This document shows positions 46,586 to 58,040 of a stretch of DNA of 64,000 nt, one piece after another. The position numbers and the translations under genes are program-made. This DNA comes from Rutstroemia sp. NJR-2017a BVV2. Its lineage: Eukaryota > Ascomycota > Leotiomycetes > Helotiales > Rutstroemiaceae. The notes under the pieces were generated by a model. It was not told the DNA's origin. It made no database searches and saw only the letters and a list, made by a program, of their open reading frames with translations. Location: NCBI GenBank assembly GCA_002946415.1, contig NJPS01000011.1, positions 620,001 to 684,000 on the forward strand, written 5' to 3'. How positions within the stretch are numbered: the first letter of the stretch is position 1; each line of letters starts with the position of its first letter.

Positions 46586-48092
46586 TTCAGAACTTTTGAG
46601 TCCGAAGTTTTGGTTTAATTAATGGGGTGGCAGGGAAGTATATGCTGGGATGAAAGACACTATACGTTGTATGCTGATGTTGCTGATGTTGACGGTTCGA
46701 ACGGCAAATTTCTTTCATTTGTTCATATCCGCTGTTTTTTATTGTGGGGAGTTGACGTGTAGAAGATGGCGTTCATGCGGAATGGGAGGACTTTTGACTT
46801 TGGCTCTCTGGATTTTCTCATTCTTTCTTGGTCTTTTCAACTGAAATGCCCTCTCATTAGTTGGTCGTGGAAATGGGGAGTTGTGGTGGGTGATACCAAT
46901 ACTATAAACTTTCTACATGTTCATCCATGCTCATAATGTACCAGGAGTAATGAATGTGAGAACGAGCAGAGACATGGACGTAAAACTGCATGTTGGCGTT
47001 GGTGTTGCTGTTGCTGTTGCTGTAAAGTTGGAGCTGTCGCCACTGCTGACTCAGCGCACTTCTCCTTACCAGGCTCCTTAGCGACATAAGACTTACCATC
47101 CAATTATTTTTCAAAATGAGAATGCAACCCGCCAGACACTTTACCACTTTACCACGTTACCACTCCTCAATGCTACATCAAATTTTATGATCTGCATATC
47201 TCCTCCATCGCCGGGTACTGAAAGCAGAAGGTGTTTGTTACATGCTGTTGGATGGACTCGAAGTCCATGCATGTATGCATGCAGAACATCAGCCGATGGA
47301 ACTGCGGAATGGTAAGCTCGGGAACAAACCAGGATGCAACTGAATCTTCTCTCGCCCATTTAAAAGGGAAGGAGAGAGAGGCGGTGGACGTTGGTATAGA
47401 ATTGCATCGACTTGTCGCACGCATAACTATATGACGCTGCGTCCCGGGAATCCGGAATAACATGGGACGTGGGATATGACTACGAAGACGATGGATAACT
47501 TCAGAACGGCAGAGATAGATAAGAAGCCGGAATACACCCATCTGTTACTTCTTCCGCCATATGCCAGTATGCATGTGATCGATTTCTTCAGTTGAGCCTC
47601 CCCTCCTCCTCGCATTGCTTCCACAGCAGCAACCCACCAAGTCTAGACCCCTCACACCATCCCAGCATACGATCCTGCATCACCCAATCACAACCCCTCA
47701 TATATATGGCTTACAGCTGACTTCAGCTATCTCGGCTTGTTCTGACCCTGACCTTTCCAATGATTTGCTTTTTGATGCACGTCTTTCATGCGAACCTTTT
47801 TTTGCTCCATTTTTTTCCCTTCTGCATTTGCATTTTAGTGTGGGTGTGCGGTGCTGCGATTTTCCTCCCATCCCACCCTATTCATCGCATTCGCATTTGG
47901 TCGCATCGAGAACTTTTCTCCCTTCGCGGATGGTTAAATGCTGGCTTTCCTTGTCTAATAATATTATAATATCATCGCTATACATGACGACTGCAAGTAT
48001 GGATTAAGCTTAATATTCTTATCAGATTTCAGTTTTTGTTGCGACGATAATATCGAGTTGATGTTGGCTACTTCTATCGTATCGTCGGAACG
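46586..48092. other. 1.5 kb gene-free interval
   Basis: Frames here are short or antisense shadows. A six-base repeat unit (GTTGCT-like) occurs near 46995-47023. The right part is likely promoter and 5' UTR of the cysteine-rich membrane protein; a 130-codon frame at 47615-48007 is low-complexity and not called. Confidence 0.4.
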
Positions 48093-49523
48093 ATGATCCT
48101 CCCACGGATTCAGCTATTGCTGGCAACGACGCTCTGGTGCATGGTAGCAAAAGCAGTACTCCTCCAACCACAACAATATGGAGGAATCCAGATGGAGAAT
48201 GCTTTAAGTCCACGATATTATGCGGGGTTGGAAAACGCACGACTGGTGGATAGAGACACGGGAGTTTGCCCGAGCGATTCACATTCTTGTAAGTCAGAGC
48301 TTCTTCGTCACCGTTTCTGGTTACACTTTCCGCAAAATCCATCTTCTGTTCTTGTTCATCCACTACAAAAAGAATTTGTGTATTTAACGCTGATACTACA
48401 AGTCACAGGCCTCGAAATAAATGCAACTGGCAGCTGCTGCCTTAACACCCAATATTGCATAACCAACTCTAGTCTCTCCGCTGTGTGCTGTCCCCTCTTC
48501 TCAAATTGCAACTCCCCTTGCTCAGAGAACTCGTACCTCTGCTCCACCACCATTACCCAAACTCTGACTCTCTCCTCACCTATTTCATCCTTCTCCTCCC
48601 CAACAACAACAACTTCCCTCCATGAGACCACAACTTGCTGTCCGCGCTCCTGCCCCTCCACAAACCTCTATCGCTGTCCACTCTCTCTCGGCGGTGGCTG
48701 TTGCGCCTTAACCGCCTCCTGTATCACCGCCAGCTGCGTCGTTCCTCTCTCCACATCCAACACCCCTTCACCGCTCGTAACAGCCGTTCCAAGCGGTTGT
48801 AACACGTCGCAAATTGCTTGCGCTTCCTCACTCGGCGGCGGATGTTGCGGCATTGGATTTAGTTGCGCGGTACTAAGCGGCGAGAACTACTGCACAGCTG
48901 CTACCGGGACGAGATCTGCTTCCAGAACCTGGATGGGAGTAATTGCTACTGGTGGTGCAGATAGTGAGGGAGACAATGATGAGGATGACGGGGATAGCGA
49001 AACAAAGAAGGGATTATCTACGGGGGCAAAAGCCGGGATTGGTGTAGGCATCGCTGCAGTACTTTTACTCCTGGGACTAGGAATTTGGTGCGTGAAACAC
49101 CATCGACGACGGGCAGCACAAAAGCAAAGAGAGCTGGGTGAGATGGCGGAGAATAGCACGACGGCGCATTCGCATTCGGTTGCTGAATCGAAGAGACCAA
49201 GTCCGGGGGGCAAAGGGGGCTCGGACTATTTTTCGCAGAAACAGAGGAAGATGGGACCGTATGAAGAAGACGTGGGACCAGGAAATGGAATGGGTATGGA
49301 AGGGTATGGGCACGCCCATGGCCATAGTAGAGAGCGAGGAGTACCGCTGACGCCGCAGAGTCCAAATGATATTGTGGTTCCGGTGGAGATAGGCTCTACA
49401 GAGACGAGTCCGGGCTGGGAGGGGATAGGTGTGGAGAGAGATCGGGTTGAGAACATGAATGTGGAGAGTAATAGGGGCGAAAAAGATCAAGGGGGAAGAG
49501 TGAATGTTATTGAGATGCCTTGA
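48093..49523 (+). CDS. Cysteine-rich type I membrane protein
   Basis: Exons 48093-48288 and 48409-49523 give 436 aa. Order: signal peptide (MILPRIQLLLATTLWCMVAKA), an extracellular Cys-rich domain with NATGSCCLNTQYC and repeated SLGGGCC modules, Ser/Thr-rich spacers, then an acidic linker. One transmembrane helix follows (GAKAGIGVGIAAVLLLLGLG, about 300-320), then a basic stop-transfer KHHRRR and a roughly 110-residue cytoplasmic tail. The layout suggests a cell-wall sensor or adhesin-like protein; the function is unknown. The intron is 120 bp with no in-frame stop, so its retention would give a 476-residue form. I prefer the spliced form because it restores the Cys-rich pattern SHSCLEINATGSCC. 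Confidence 0.82.
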   Translation: MILPRIQLLLATTLWCMVAKAVLLQPQQYGGIQMENALSPRYYAGLENARLVDRDTGVCPSDSHSCKSELLRHRFWLHFPQNPSSVLVHPLQKEFVYLTLILQVTGLEINATGSCCLNTQYCITNSSLSAVCCPLFSNCNSPCSENSYLCSTTITQTLTLSSPISSFSSPTTTTSLHETTTCCPRSCPSTNLYRCPLSLGGGCCALTASCITASCVVPLSTSNTPSPLVTAVPSGCNTSQIACASSLGGGCCGIGFSCAVLSGENYCTAATGTRSASRTWMGVIATGGADSEGDNDEDDGDSETKKGLSTGAKAGIGVGIAAVLLLLGLGIWCVKHHRRRAAQKQRELGEMAENSTTAHSHSVAESKRPSPGGKGGSDYFSQKQRKMGPYEEDVGPGNGMGMEGYGHAHGHSRERGVPLTPQSPNDIVVPVEIGSTETSPGWEGIGVERDRVENMNVESNRGEKDQGGRVNVIEMP

Positions 49524-49974
49524 GGTTCTATCTGTGGCGTTGATGCTTTCAATATATATGACAGAAAGTGATAATAATATACATGGTATCTCTGCCATTC
49601 TACTCCTTCGTCCTTCGGACCATGCATAACTTGATATCCTAAGACTTGATAGTTTAGAGATATCGGTCAAGCCTAATGAGAATACTAATATTGATGGTCT
49701 TGTAAGAAGGGTGGTTCATTGAATGCTATGAGCTCGTCTTATTTTTACGAATCCGATTCGTACTTGCCCTGGAGTATATTATTACGCCTTCATCTCCTTT
49801 TATCTGGCCATCATATTTCATCTAGGGCTATAATAATTCACTAATCACCATTCTCTTATCACCGATAATTACTATTGTATACAAGTAAAGTTTCCATTCA
49901 AAATATAGTAGGAAATTGACACAATGGTAATAATTCACGACCACAGAGTTCGACGGTATATCCGCTTTACAACA
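49524..49974. other. Convergent intergenic gap
   Basis: AT-rich 451 bp between stop codons. Nothing recognised beyond expected 3' ends. Confidence 0.45.
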
Positions 49975-52620
49975 TTATATCACACACCACCTCTCCTCCT
50001 TTGTCCTCCAGCTCGCCTGCAAAGCAGATCTATTCATCTCCTCTAGATCCAAATCTGAATAAGGTACGCGTGGATGCTTGAAGCTATCGCTTCCATCTCT
50101 GATCACACTGACAAGTCTCAGGTAGTGAGCCGTCCACGTGAACCAACCTCTTCTCCGGACCACAAGCAAAGCTGCGCGTGTTGCTGCGAACACGTAACTC
50201 TCAGACTGCGCAGAGCTGTCGGCTTCCGACTTTTTCGGTAAGATCTCCACTATGACGGCAAGGAGAGTGGCTTGTGAGAGGGCGTCTGACACGTCCGAGA
50301 AGTCTAAGGTGTCGACTCCAGGCCGGATGTAATACTTTTGACCATCTAATCTACAGACGAGATAGTTGTGTGCGGGCTGAGCAGACACGGGAGGCGGAGA
50401 GAGTAAGAAGGCTTTTCTGGGTGGGAGAAGCATGGTAAGTCCAATAGTGGGAGCCAGTGGAATACGTAGAATCGAACGCAGAATCCAGCGAAGTTTTCTT
50501 CCTCCCCACGTATCTGGGATGTAGCTCTTGGTGATAGTCCCAAAAAGATCCCAACCGGGCCCTGAATAGGCGCACGAAAGGAGCGACACAGGCGCCCATG
50601 AGAATCCAAGAATCGGAAGTTTAGCGCCGGGAACAAACAAAACAGGTACAGGCACATGCGAGGTATGTAGCTCCCAGAACCTACACATACGCTCATCGGC
50701 TTCCGTCTGGGTGACAAAATCATGATCGTCGTCGTTTCCCGATTTGTGGTTCTCGGGAATTGCAAGGAGATATTTTAGGTCGAAGCCCATGAGAATCGCC
50801 CCGCAAATAGCTTCGTCGCTTGCGAATGTTACCGAGCGACTGCTCATAAGGATCTTCCATATATATTCTATCCGTTGAGCAGGGGCTTTGAGCAATCGAA
50901 AACTATTCAATGGCGTGAAACAGTCCCAGCCGACAGAATTGTAGTAGTTGGTTTGCAGATCAGCCTGTTGATCTTCCCAGAGACGGCTCCCAGTGGATAC
51001 GATAACGGCTTCTTCTTGGAACTGGAAAATAAGACTGTAGTGGGTCAGCAAAAGCAAAATGGACCAAGAGCACATGCTGCGGTTATAAATATCTTACCGC
51101 TCGGTTAAAGCCGCTTCCTGCGCGGTCCAAAGTCGCCGAATCCACCGTGAAGCCTGGATCCGCATCTGTATCTCTTCATACGAAGCTCGAGCGGGTGATG
51201 CTAACAGCTCGGCATCGAGCACCAAAACCCTTTCTGCATTTACATAAACATTCAGCATGTTCATGACAGCCAAATTGTGAATGTCTTTCGGTCTTCGAGG
51301 AACACATAGCGTATCCATCCAAAAATATAACTTTCCAATGAACCCTCTATCAGGAAGTGGTGCCCAACTCCCGTCGGAAGATGGCAGTGAGTATGATGAT
51401 GCACGTTGCCACCGGCCCGAAGAGGATTGCATCTGAAAGTCAGATATTCTTTGGAACTCGCCTACTACTTTTTGTTCTTTGAAATCTGGGATTGTGAAGC
51501 TTCCTTTCATCCAGGTGACTAGCTGCTCGATCCTGCAAAGTGAGAGGCTGTTGTTCTGAGGATTGCCCCAGCCATCAGACCAGCTATCATTCTATTAGCT
51601 ATATTTGCCTCCACTCCAAGTACAGATTTCTTACACGTGTGAAAGGGCGACATATTCTAAGTCGGGTTGGCTTCCAGAGGATACGATTTCCAGAGTTTTG
51701 GTCTCCTCGTTAAAACATAACACAGGTATTTCATTATTTCGCAAGATCTCAGCAAGACGAATATTATCCACCTCCACTGTATCACATTGGCAGCCCACGA
51801 TTAAGTGCTTATCGAAGCCAGCAAAATCCTGATATCCCTTACAATCTCTATCCGATCTGCTACACCAGTCGTGATTCAGTTTTCGTACCGGCGGCTGAAA
51901 CAAACTGACATAATACTGGCCTAGCAGATTATATTGACTTTGGATCTGTCTACTCACAACCGGACACCAGCCATGCTCCCTCATTCGCCTCTCCATGAAC
52001 GAGTTAGGCGTGAGTCTCCAGTGCTTATCTTTCATCCACGGCACCTCTCGGTATCCTGGCTGTGTTGTTTCGAGTGGGTAGATATAACTTCTGCCCCGCC
52101 CACATATCTCAGTGGCTCCGACCTGGAGTGTGTTTGCGAGAACATGGATTCCAAAATAAACTTCTTCGGGAAGCGGATTGTCTTCCAGCTCCATGAGATC
52201 GAGCCAGTACGCACGTGCAGTTGCGAAGCAGTCACGAATGCGGGCATTGCGCGCGTCGAAAAGCTCCGCCATGTTTTCGAGGAGTCTTTCTGCTTCGACT
52301 GTGTTTCTGAATACTTGCATATAGTGCGGCAACTTTTCCGTCGTGAGCCATTTTCCCTTTTCATCTGTGCGCACGAAATCTTCGATAGTGATTTCGATGT
52401 TGAGGATCTCGCGCATCATGCCAAAGTATAACCATGTCTGCAGAAACGACGCAACTTGCTTGGGGGAAAAGTTCTGCGAGTTTCCAGCTAATAATTGTTG
52501 GATATCTAACCCTTTCGGGTTGTGGAATTCAGAGAAGTCGAACGAGTCGACGTTGTGGTCTGCTACAAATGGTATGAAGAGTGGTCGGTAAGGGTTTGAA
52601 ACTGGTGGTAAGTGCTCCAT
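49975..52620 (-). CDS. HET-domain protein 1 (heterokaryon incompatibility family)
   Basis: Exons 51635-52620, 51098-51583 and 49975-51034 (complement) give 843 aa. About 320 N-terminal residues precede the HET domain, which begins at LEYVALSHVWSDGWGNPQNN (about 320-340). It continues with LYFWMDTLCVPRRP and IRRLWTAQEAALTERLIF, the three classic HET blocks. HET domains drive cell death when incompatible fungal cells fuse; many paralogues have unknown partners. Exon 3 was joined at acceptor CTACAG because the nearer CCAG acceptor breaks frame. No NACHT or WD repeats are seen. A hydrophobic patch lies in the last third (SWAPVSLLSCAYSGPG). Introns are 51 and 63 bp. Confidence 0.9.
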
Positions 52621-53048
52621 TTCTAGAATTCATACACGCGTTATAATCTGGATATTTGGACAGGATTGAGGTGATGGGCATTGAGGTTTTATTAATTTCT
52701 GTTGTCTAATTCAGCCGCACCCGAAACAGTTCGCCGGCCCCATTTTATTTTTTGATTTTGGACACGTCAGGCCATAGAATGGCTTTCTTCCACTAGTGCC
52801 TTGCTTGGCTGCCCCCTACTTACCCGATGGCTACAAAGTTGGGGCCTTATTTCGTTTTGCTTCACTGTGTAGTCAATATCACTATTATCCTAGCTTTCTT
52901 ATTTATATACACCATATAAATCAATCTCTCGCATATAAACTTTTGTGTCATTTATAGAGTTTAAAAAACTTAACTGGAATTGTAAATATAAGCAAACTGT
53001 TGTTCCAGATTCTTGATTGGAAGTCTCATTGTTGGCTCTCTTCTAGGT
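52621..53048. promoter_or_regulatory. HET gene 1 promoter / rhamnosidase 3' end
   Basis: 428 bp, AT-rich near 52890-52990, no coding frame. Confidence 0.4.
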
Positions 53049-55841
53049 TTACTTCAAAGTGAACCCTAGAGTATAAGCACCATGGCCAAACACAATACCT
53101 CCATCCTCACCCTTCTCTATCCTCTTCTCGCTACCTTTTCTCTCTACACTAACCTCACATCCCTCGTATGGCAGCATAAACTTCGCCTCTGTTCCTACAG
53201 GAACACTCAGCTCCAACCCTCCCTTTCCCTCTCTTTTCCACCACTTCAACCCCACCCAACCATACGGCCCATCAAACCCTCCCACGACTTCCTCGAACTC
53301 ACTCTCCCAATCCACACTCACCGTCCATCTCCTCCACCCCTCGCCCCCCTCTCCCTCACTCATTCTCACACCCAACACAAACGCCCAAAACCACTCTAAC
53401 ACGCTCCCTAACATATCATGGCACTTACTTCTACATTCATCCTGCCAAAACTCCAGAAGCGTTGTTTCCCCTCTTCTTAAAAACCGCATATAACTAGGAT
53501 GTTCCTCCTGTCTTGACATCTGCAGCACCAGATCCGTACGCTTGAGATCACCCAATGTATTAAAAAGGTACCTGAGTCCAATTTCCCCGGCGCGAATCTT
53601 TCCATCCGAAACATCTGATAGAAAAGCTTGCTGCACGGCATCGACATACTCCTCCGGCACCATACCAAACTGCAACGCTACAGCCTGACACACCGCATCG
53701 CAGTCTTTCTTCGGATACTCATCCCTCGACGTATAAAATGCCCTCAAGCCCCTCGACCCATCATCTGTAACAAGAAGTTCCTTATTATAGACCTCCCATA
53801 CCCTCTTCGCCTCGCCTCTCCACCTCTCAGCCTCATCCTCCAGCCCCAGATGCTCCGCAAACCGTGCCATACACACCAAACACTCATGATAAATCGCCGT
53901 CTCGATATTCGCCTGCGCATTCCCATGCGCAATCCCTCTCCCCCAGTCCCCCAACCCATGCTCGATAAGTCCCCCTCTCCTCTCCTTCCCCTTCATATAC
54001 CGCATATACGACTCGCCCGCGCGATACATCCGGGCGATACAATGCGTCGAGCCATAGTACCGCCTCAGAATATCCGGGATGAAGATCAGCGCGCAGCCCC
54101 ATGTTATGGTATCGTGCAAGGGTCCGCACATATACCGCATTTCGGGCGCCATGGTTGGGACGAGCCCAGAACGCTCTTGCGCGTCGAGAATGTCGTCGAG
54201 GATTTTCGTGTACAGTGATTCCATGTTCCACATGTATTGCGTGGCGGGCGCGAGGAGATGCGTTACTTCGAGCCAGGCGAACTTTTCGATTTGGGGACAG
54301 TCGGTGTGGTAGCTGAAGAGATTGCTGGAGAAGGTCCATTTGAGGGCGGAGAGGAGAGCGTTTACGTCTGCTTTGTCGGTTTTCATGGTGCCTAATCTTT
54401 GTGAGGCGGAGGAGACGTGGCGGCCGCGTACTGAATGTAAGACTGGTAGATTAGAGATAGAGCTTGGGACCTTGGACGTGCGTACTCCGTCTATTTGAAT
54501 GTAGCGAGCGCTGGTGAAGCAGAAGTCTGGGGCCCATCTTTCCTTTCCGCCTGTGCCTGCAAGGATGAATTTCGAGTACACTTTCGTCTCGAATTCTTTG
54601 AATAACGGATCCGGCATGCAAATTCTACCGTCTTCATAGGTTGTTTCACCATACCTGATAATGATCTCACTTCCTGCGGGCCCCTCAACCTCAATCTCTA
54701 CCATGATAGAAGAGTTCTGTCCCAGATCAAGACAAATCGTCCCCGAGTCCGGTGAAGTTTCCTTGACCGGCTCAAATGTCTCATGTAGAATAACTGGTGG
54801 TTGACTCTGATACTTAAGAAATCCTCTCGGCCCTGTCAATCCCTTCGCAGGTTTCCACTCACTATCATCAAACCCCGGCGCATCCCACCCAGTCGGGAAG
54901 AGACGACGATCATGCGTCTCTGATGCGTAAATGTTCGCCAGAAGCGTAGCGCTCTTGGAAACCTTCCACGTATCGTCCGATTTCTCGACCACATGGGAGC
55001 CATCGTCGTAAAATAGATGAAGTTCCGCGAAAAAACACAATTCGTTGCCATACCGCACATATGTATTATCCTCATATTTCGGCCAGAAAAATCGATCTCC
55101 TTGATCGCCCGCATAAAAGCCATTGCCGACGTGAGCTCCCAGCACGTTTTCACCTTGCTGAATGAACTTGGTAACATCGTGGCCAACATATTGAACCGTA
55201 GAATGGTAGTCTGTCCAACCAGGATCGAGGACATGATCCGAAGCCGGTTGTCCGTTGACACTGAAATTGTGATGGCCCAGACCGCAAACAAACGCGATGG
55301 CTCGAGTGGGTTTGCGCTCGAGTTGGAGTGATTTTCGGAGGTAGATAGGCTTTTCCCCACCGTCTCCTATCCACCATGCTTTCCACTTGTTGTCCATATC
55401 CTCAAACCAGGTACGAAAGATTAACGCTGTGTGAGGCATATACGTCTGGTTCATGCTCAGAGGAGGAAGTCGATTTGAGCGGGGGTATGCCGTGAAGAAT
55501 GTGTTGCTCTTGGAACAAGTTTCTCCATCCTGATTCCAGACCGTAACTTTCCACTGATAAAATGAACAGCTTGCAAATCCATTTTCCGGATGACAGAGGA
55601 TATTTCGCTGTTCTAATCCATCACAACGTCCTGAATCCCACGCAATGTCTTTGTTTGATTCCTCGCCTTCATTGACATCGGCTCCCCATGTTTGGGATTC
55701 TTGCACATACACCACAATTCGATAGGCAGCCTGTCTCTCAAACTCAACGGCACTTTCTAACTTCCAATAAAAATACAACGTATCGCTATCAATCCCAATG
55801 GTCTCATGGAAGCCATGAATACCAGAAGATGAAATTCTCAT
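53049..55841 (-). CDS. Alpha-L-rhamnosidase, GH78 family
   Basis: Single exon, 930 aa from the first ATG (MRISSSGIHG); an in-frame TTG lies 11 codons earlier. It hydrolyses terminal alpha-L-rhamnose from plant glycosides or polysaccharides. N-terminal beta domains (residues about 1-430) include KAWWIGDGGEKPIYLRKS and VCGLGHHNFSVNGQ, the bacterial-type rhamnosidase signature. The (alpha/alpha)6 catalytic domain carries DCPQIEKFAWLE, where the family's DCPxREK motif provides the general acid Glu. A C-terminal beta domain ends WWKREGKGGLELSVPVGTEA. No signal peptide is seen, so it may be intracellular and act on imported rhamnosides. The adjacent sugar porter on the same strand supports a catabolic pair. 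Confidence 0.92.
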   Translation of the reverse strand: MRISSSGIHGFHETIGIDSDTLYFYWKLESAVEFERQAAYRIVVYVQESQTWGADVNEGEESNKDIAWDSGRCDGLEQRNILCHPENGFASCSFYQWKVTVWNQDGETCSKSNTFFTAYPRSNRLPPLSMNQTYMPHTALIFRTWFEDMDNKWKAWWIGDGGEKPIYLRKSLQLERKPTRAIAFVCGLGHHNFSVNGQPASDHVLDPGWTDYHSTVQYVGHDVTKFIQQGENVLGAHVGNGFYAGDQGDRFFWPKYEDNTYVRYGNELCFFAELHLFYDDGSHVVEKSDDTWKVSKSATLLANIYASETHDRRLFPTGWDAPGFDDSEWKPAKGLTGPRGFLKYQSQPPVILHETFEPVKETSPDSGTICLDLGQNSSIMVEIEVEGPAGSEIIIRYGETTYEDGRICMPDPLFKEFETKVYSKFILAGTGGKERWAPDFCFTSARYIQIDGVRTSKVPSSISNLPVLHSVRGRHVSSASQRLGTMKTDKADVNALLSALKWTFSSNLFSYHTDCPQIEKFAWLEVTHLLAPATQYMWNMESLYTKILDDILDAQERSGLVPTMAPEMRYMCGPLHDTITWGCALIFIPDILRRYYGSTHCIARMYRAGESYMRYMKGKERRGGLIEHGLGDWGRGIAHGNAQANIETAIYHECLVCMARFAEHLGLEDEAERWRGEAKRVWEVYNKELLVTDDGSRGLRAFYTSRDEYPKKDCDAVCQAVALQFGMVPEEYVDAVQQAFLSDVSDGKIRAGEIGLRYLFNTLGDLKRTDLVLQMSRQEEHPSYMRFLRRGETTLLEFWQDECRSKCHDMLGSVLEWFWAFVLGVRMSEGEGGEGWRRWTVSVDWESEFEEVVGGFDGPYGWVGLKWWKREGKGGLELSVPVGTEAKFMLPYEGCEVSVERKGSEKRIEKGEDGGIVFGHGAYTLGFTLK

Positions 55842-56451
55842 TTTGGCACTGAGCTCAGCAGAACGTGACCCCAAGTGGAACTTTGGTTGTGACTTTGCTC
55901 CTGAAATGAATCAAATCAGCGGATGCAACTCAACCGTCTCCTCAAGGGATATCATCGCGTTCCTTTTGTGCTTCGGAGTTCGAGTTTTGAGCTTCAACTG
56001 CCCCGTACTATCGACACAATTGCCGATGAATGAAGTCGGTCATTTGAGAGCGAGAATGTGATTACGCACCCGGGTGAACAATGACCGAACTCCACTGGCC
56101 GTCCACCTTCCGGTCAACAGTGGCTTGTGCTTTCCACCCCACAGTGCGCTATAATCCCTGCTTCACTCCACATGGAGAAGAAGTGCCGAAAAGGACCCGG
56201 TGGAGCAGCTACAAACGTGGAATGTGGGGAGTGACGCGAATTACGCCAGCGAGTCAGTAACAACTTATTTGCAAGTGTGCGTCCCTTAAGGGTGTTACGG
56301 GAAAATCTCATAGACGTCAAGAGGACAAAGAGGATGAGGAGATTATGAAGCATCAGAGGTTTATAAAAAGAGTGAGCAATTATTTGATTGGACCAGATCT
56401 GATAACTAATAAGCTTAATCAAGCGTGAGTTTGTGTGTGCGCGTTCTACAG
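55842..56451. promoter_or_regulatory. Rhamnosidase promoter / sugar porter 3' end
   Basis: 610 bp. Contains an imperfect palindrome CCACTG...CAGTGG (56092-56123) enclosing CCG-N9-CGG, which could be a zinc-cluster regulator site. No coding frame. Confidence 0.4.
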
Positions 56452-58040
56452 CTAAGATACATCTTCTTCGTGCGCATATAGATCCTTTTCTTTCATCGCA
56501 ACACGGGCAGCTTCTGCACCAGCGGGATCTTCTAATGCATGAGGAACCAATTGATCGCCGAAAAGTTCGTCCATCTGTTCGAGTGTTTTGCCTTTGGTCC
56601 TAGAGATTGTGTTAGATGGGAATGGAAGAAGTAATGAGGATCAAAGGTACATACTCTGGGAAGAAGATCCAATAAGAGGCGGCAGCAAGGAAATTGAAGA
56701 CCACAAACAGGTAGAAGAATTTGAATCCAATTTTGTCGAGAGCGAGTGGTGCGGTTTGCCCGATTAAAAGTCCGATACACCAATTCATCAATGTTGAGAT
56801 GGAATTTCCGCGAGCTCGAATCTCAACTGGGAAGATCTCCGCCGGATAAACCCAGGTGATGATCCCAGTGAAGGTGAAAAAGAAGGAGAAGACGAGGTTC
56901 ATGGCTACCATTGCTCGTAAAGCATTGGCATTGCTTGACTTTTCATCGCCCACAACGTAATACTGACTGAGAACAGCATTGACTAAAAGAGCCAACCCAC
57001 ATCCGGTCGCAGAAAAAATCATTGGCTTAATGCGTCCGAGCCTCTCAAGGAAATATAGCCCGAATGCACAGTAGACGATGGAAAGGGACCCTGAGATACC
57101 GATAATCATGAGAGAAGTACGAGTATCGATGCCTAGAAGTTTATAGATGGAGACTCCATAGTAATTGATGACATTGATACCAGAGAGCTGACCCCAGGCT
57201 TGAATTCCACATCCAAGGATGAGACGCTTTCTCCATGATGCCTTTTTCACAAGTCCAGACCAGGATTTAACTGCGACCGTCTTCTCAGCTATGATCGTAT
57301 CGCGAATCTCCGCAAATTCGAGTTCGAGGTATTCATCGTTTGATCCATTCCCGTGCAATTTGATAAGAGCAGCTCGAGCCTCATCATGCCGGTCTTTTTC
57401 CATAAGCCAACGAGGAGATTCTTGCAAGAACCATGTCCCAATTGCAAGAAACAAACCGGGGACGACTTGGAAAGCAAGAGGAAACCGCCATTGGAAGCTG
57501 GAGCTACTGTAATTGCATCCGTAGCCAATCCACTGGGCTGCAAAGTAACCCCACGACAGCATGAATTGTAAAAGTCCACTCAGTGCTCCGCGATATGTTG
57601 CTTCCGCAATCTCAGAGCAGTACATGGGGACCAGGGCAGAGAGTATTCCAACAGCAATACCAGCGATGAGACGACCAGCGATAAGCATTGCAACGGTAGC
57701 TGCACCTGCTTGGAGAGCGCACCCAAAAGCAGAGATTGCGCCACCTAGTGCGATGGTTTTCTTCCGTCCCAAAACATCTGCCAACCAAGACACAGACAGC
57801 GCTCCCACGATAGCTCCTCCCGTGAAGGAAGACACTATACCACCCTCTGTAGACGCATCGGGTGCTCCGAAGTACGAGATGAATTCAGGCTGACCAATGG
57901 TAGAGGTGACGATACCACTATCGTAGCCAAAAAGAAAGCCTGAAAGGGAGTATTAGCTAACGGTAGTTCGAGTTTGACAATCGACACTTACCACCGATTG
58001 CCAGGAAAAGACCTGAGCCGATAGTGACCGCTTTGCCCAT
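56452..58040 (-). CDS. MFS sugar porter
   Basis: Exons 57992-58040, 56655-57939 and 56452-56599 (complement) give 493 aa. The first exon is only 49 bp but joins to GFLFGYDSGIVTSTIG, the standard helix-1 motif. Other markers: ADVLGRKKTIALGG, QESPRWLMEKDR and FFPETKGKTLEQMDELF, the last restored by the 55 bp second intron. Twelve helices, plasma membrane, H+-symport by family. It sits upstream of the GH78 rhamnosidase on the same strand, which makes rhamnose, rhamnosides or released glucose plausible substrates, but this is inference. Confidence 0.93.

Noticed and set aside
47615..48007. 130-codon plus-strand frame before the cysteine-rich gene
   Set aside because: Pyrimidine-rich low-complexity sequence with no family match; better read as promoter or 5' UTR.
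53628..54218. 196-codon plus-strand frame
   Set aside because: Antisense shadow of the GH78 rhamnosidase.
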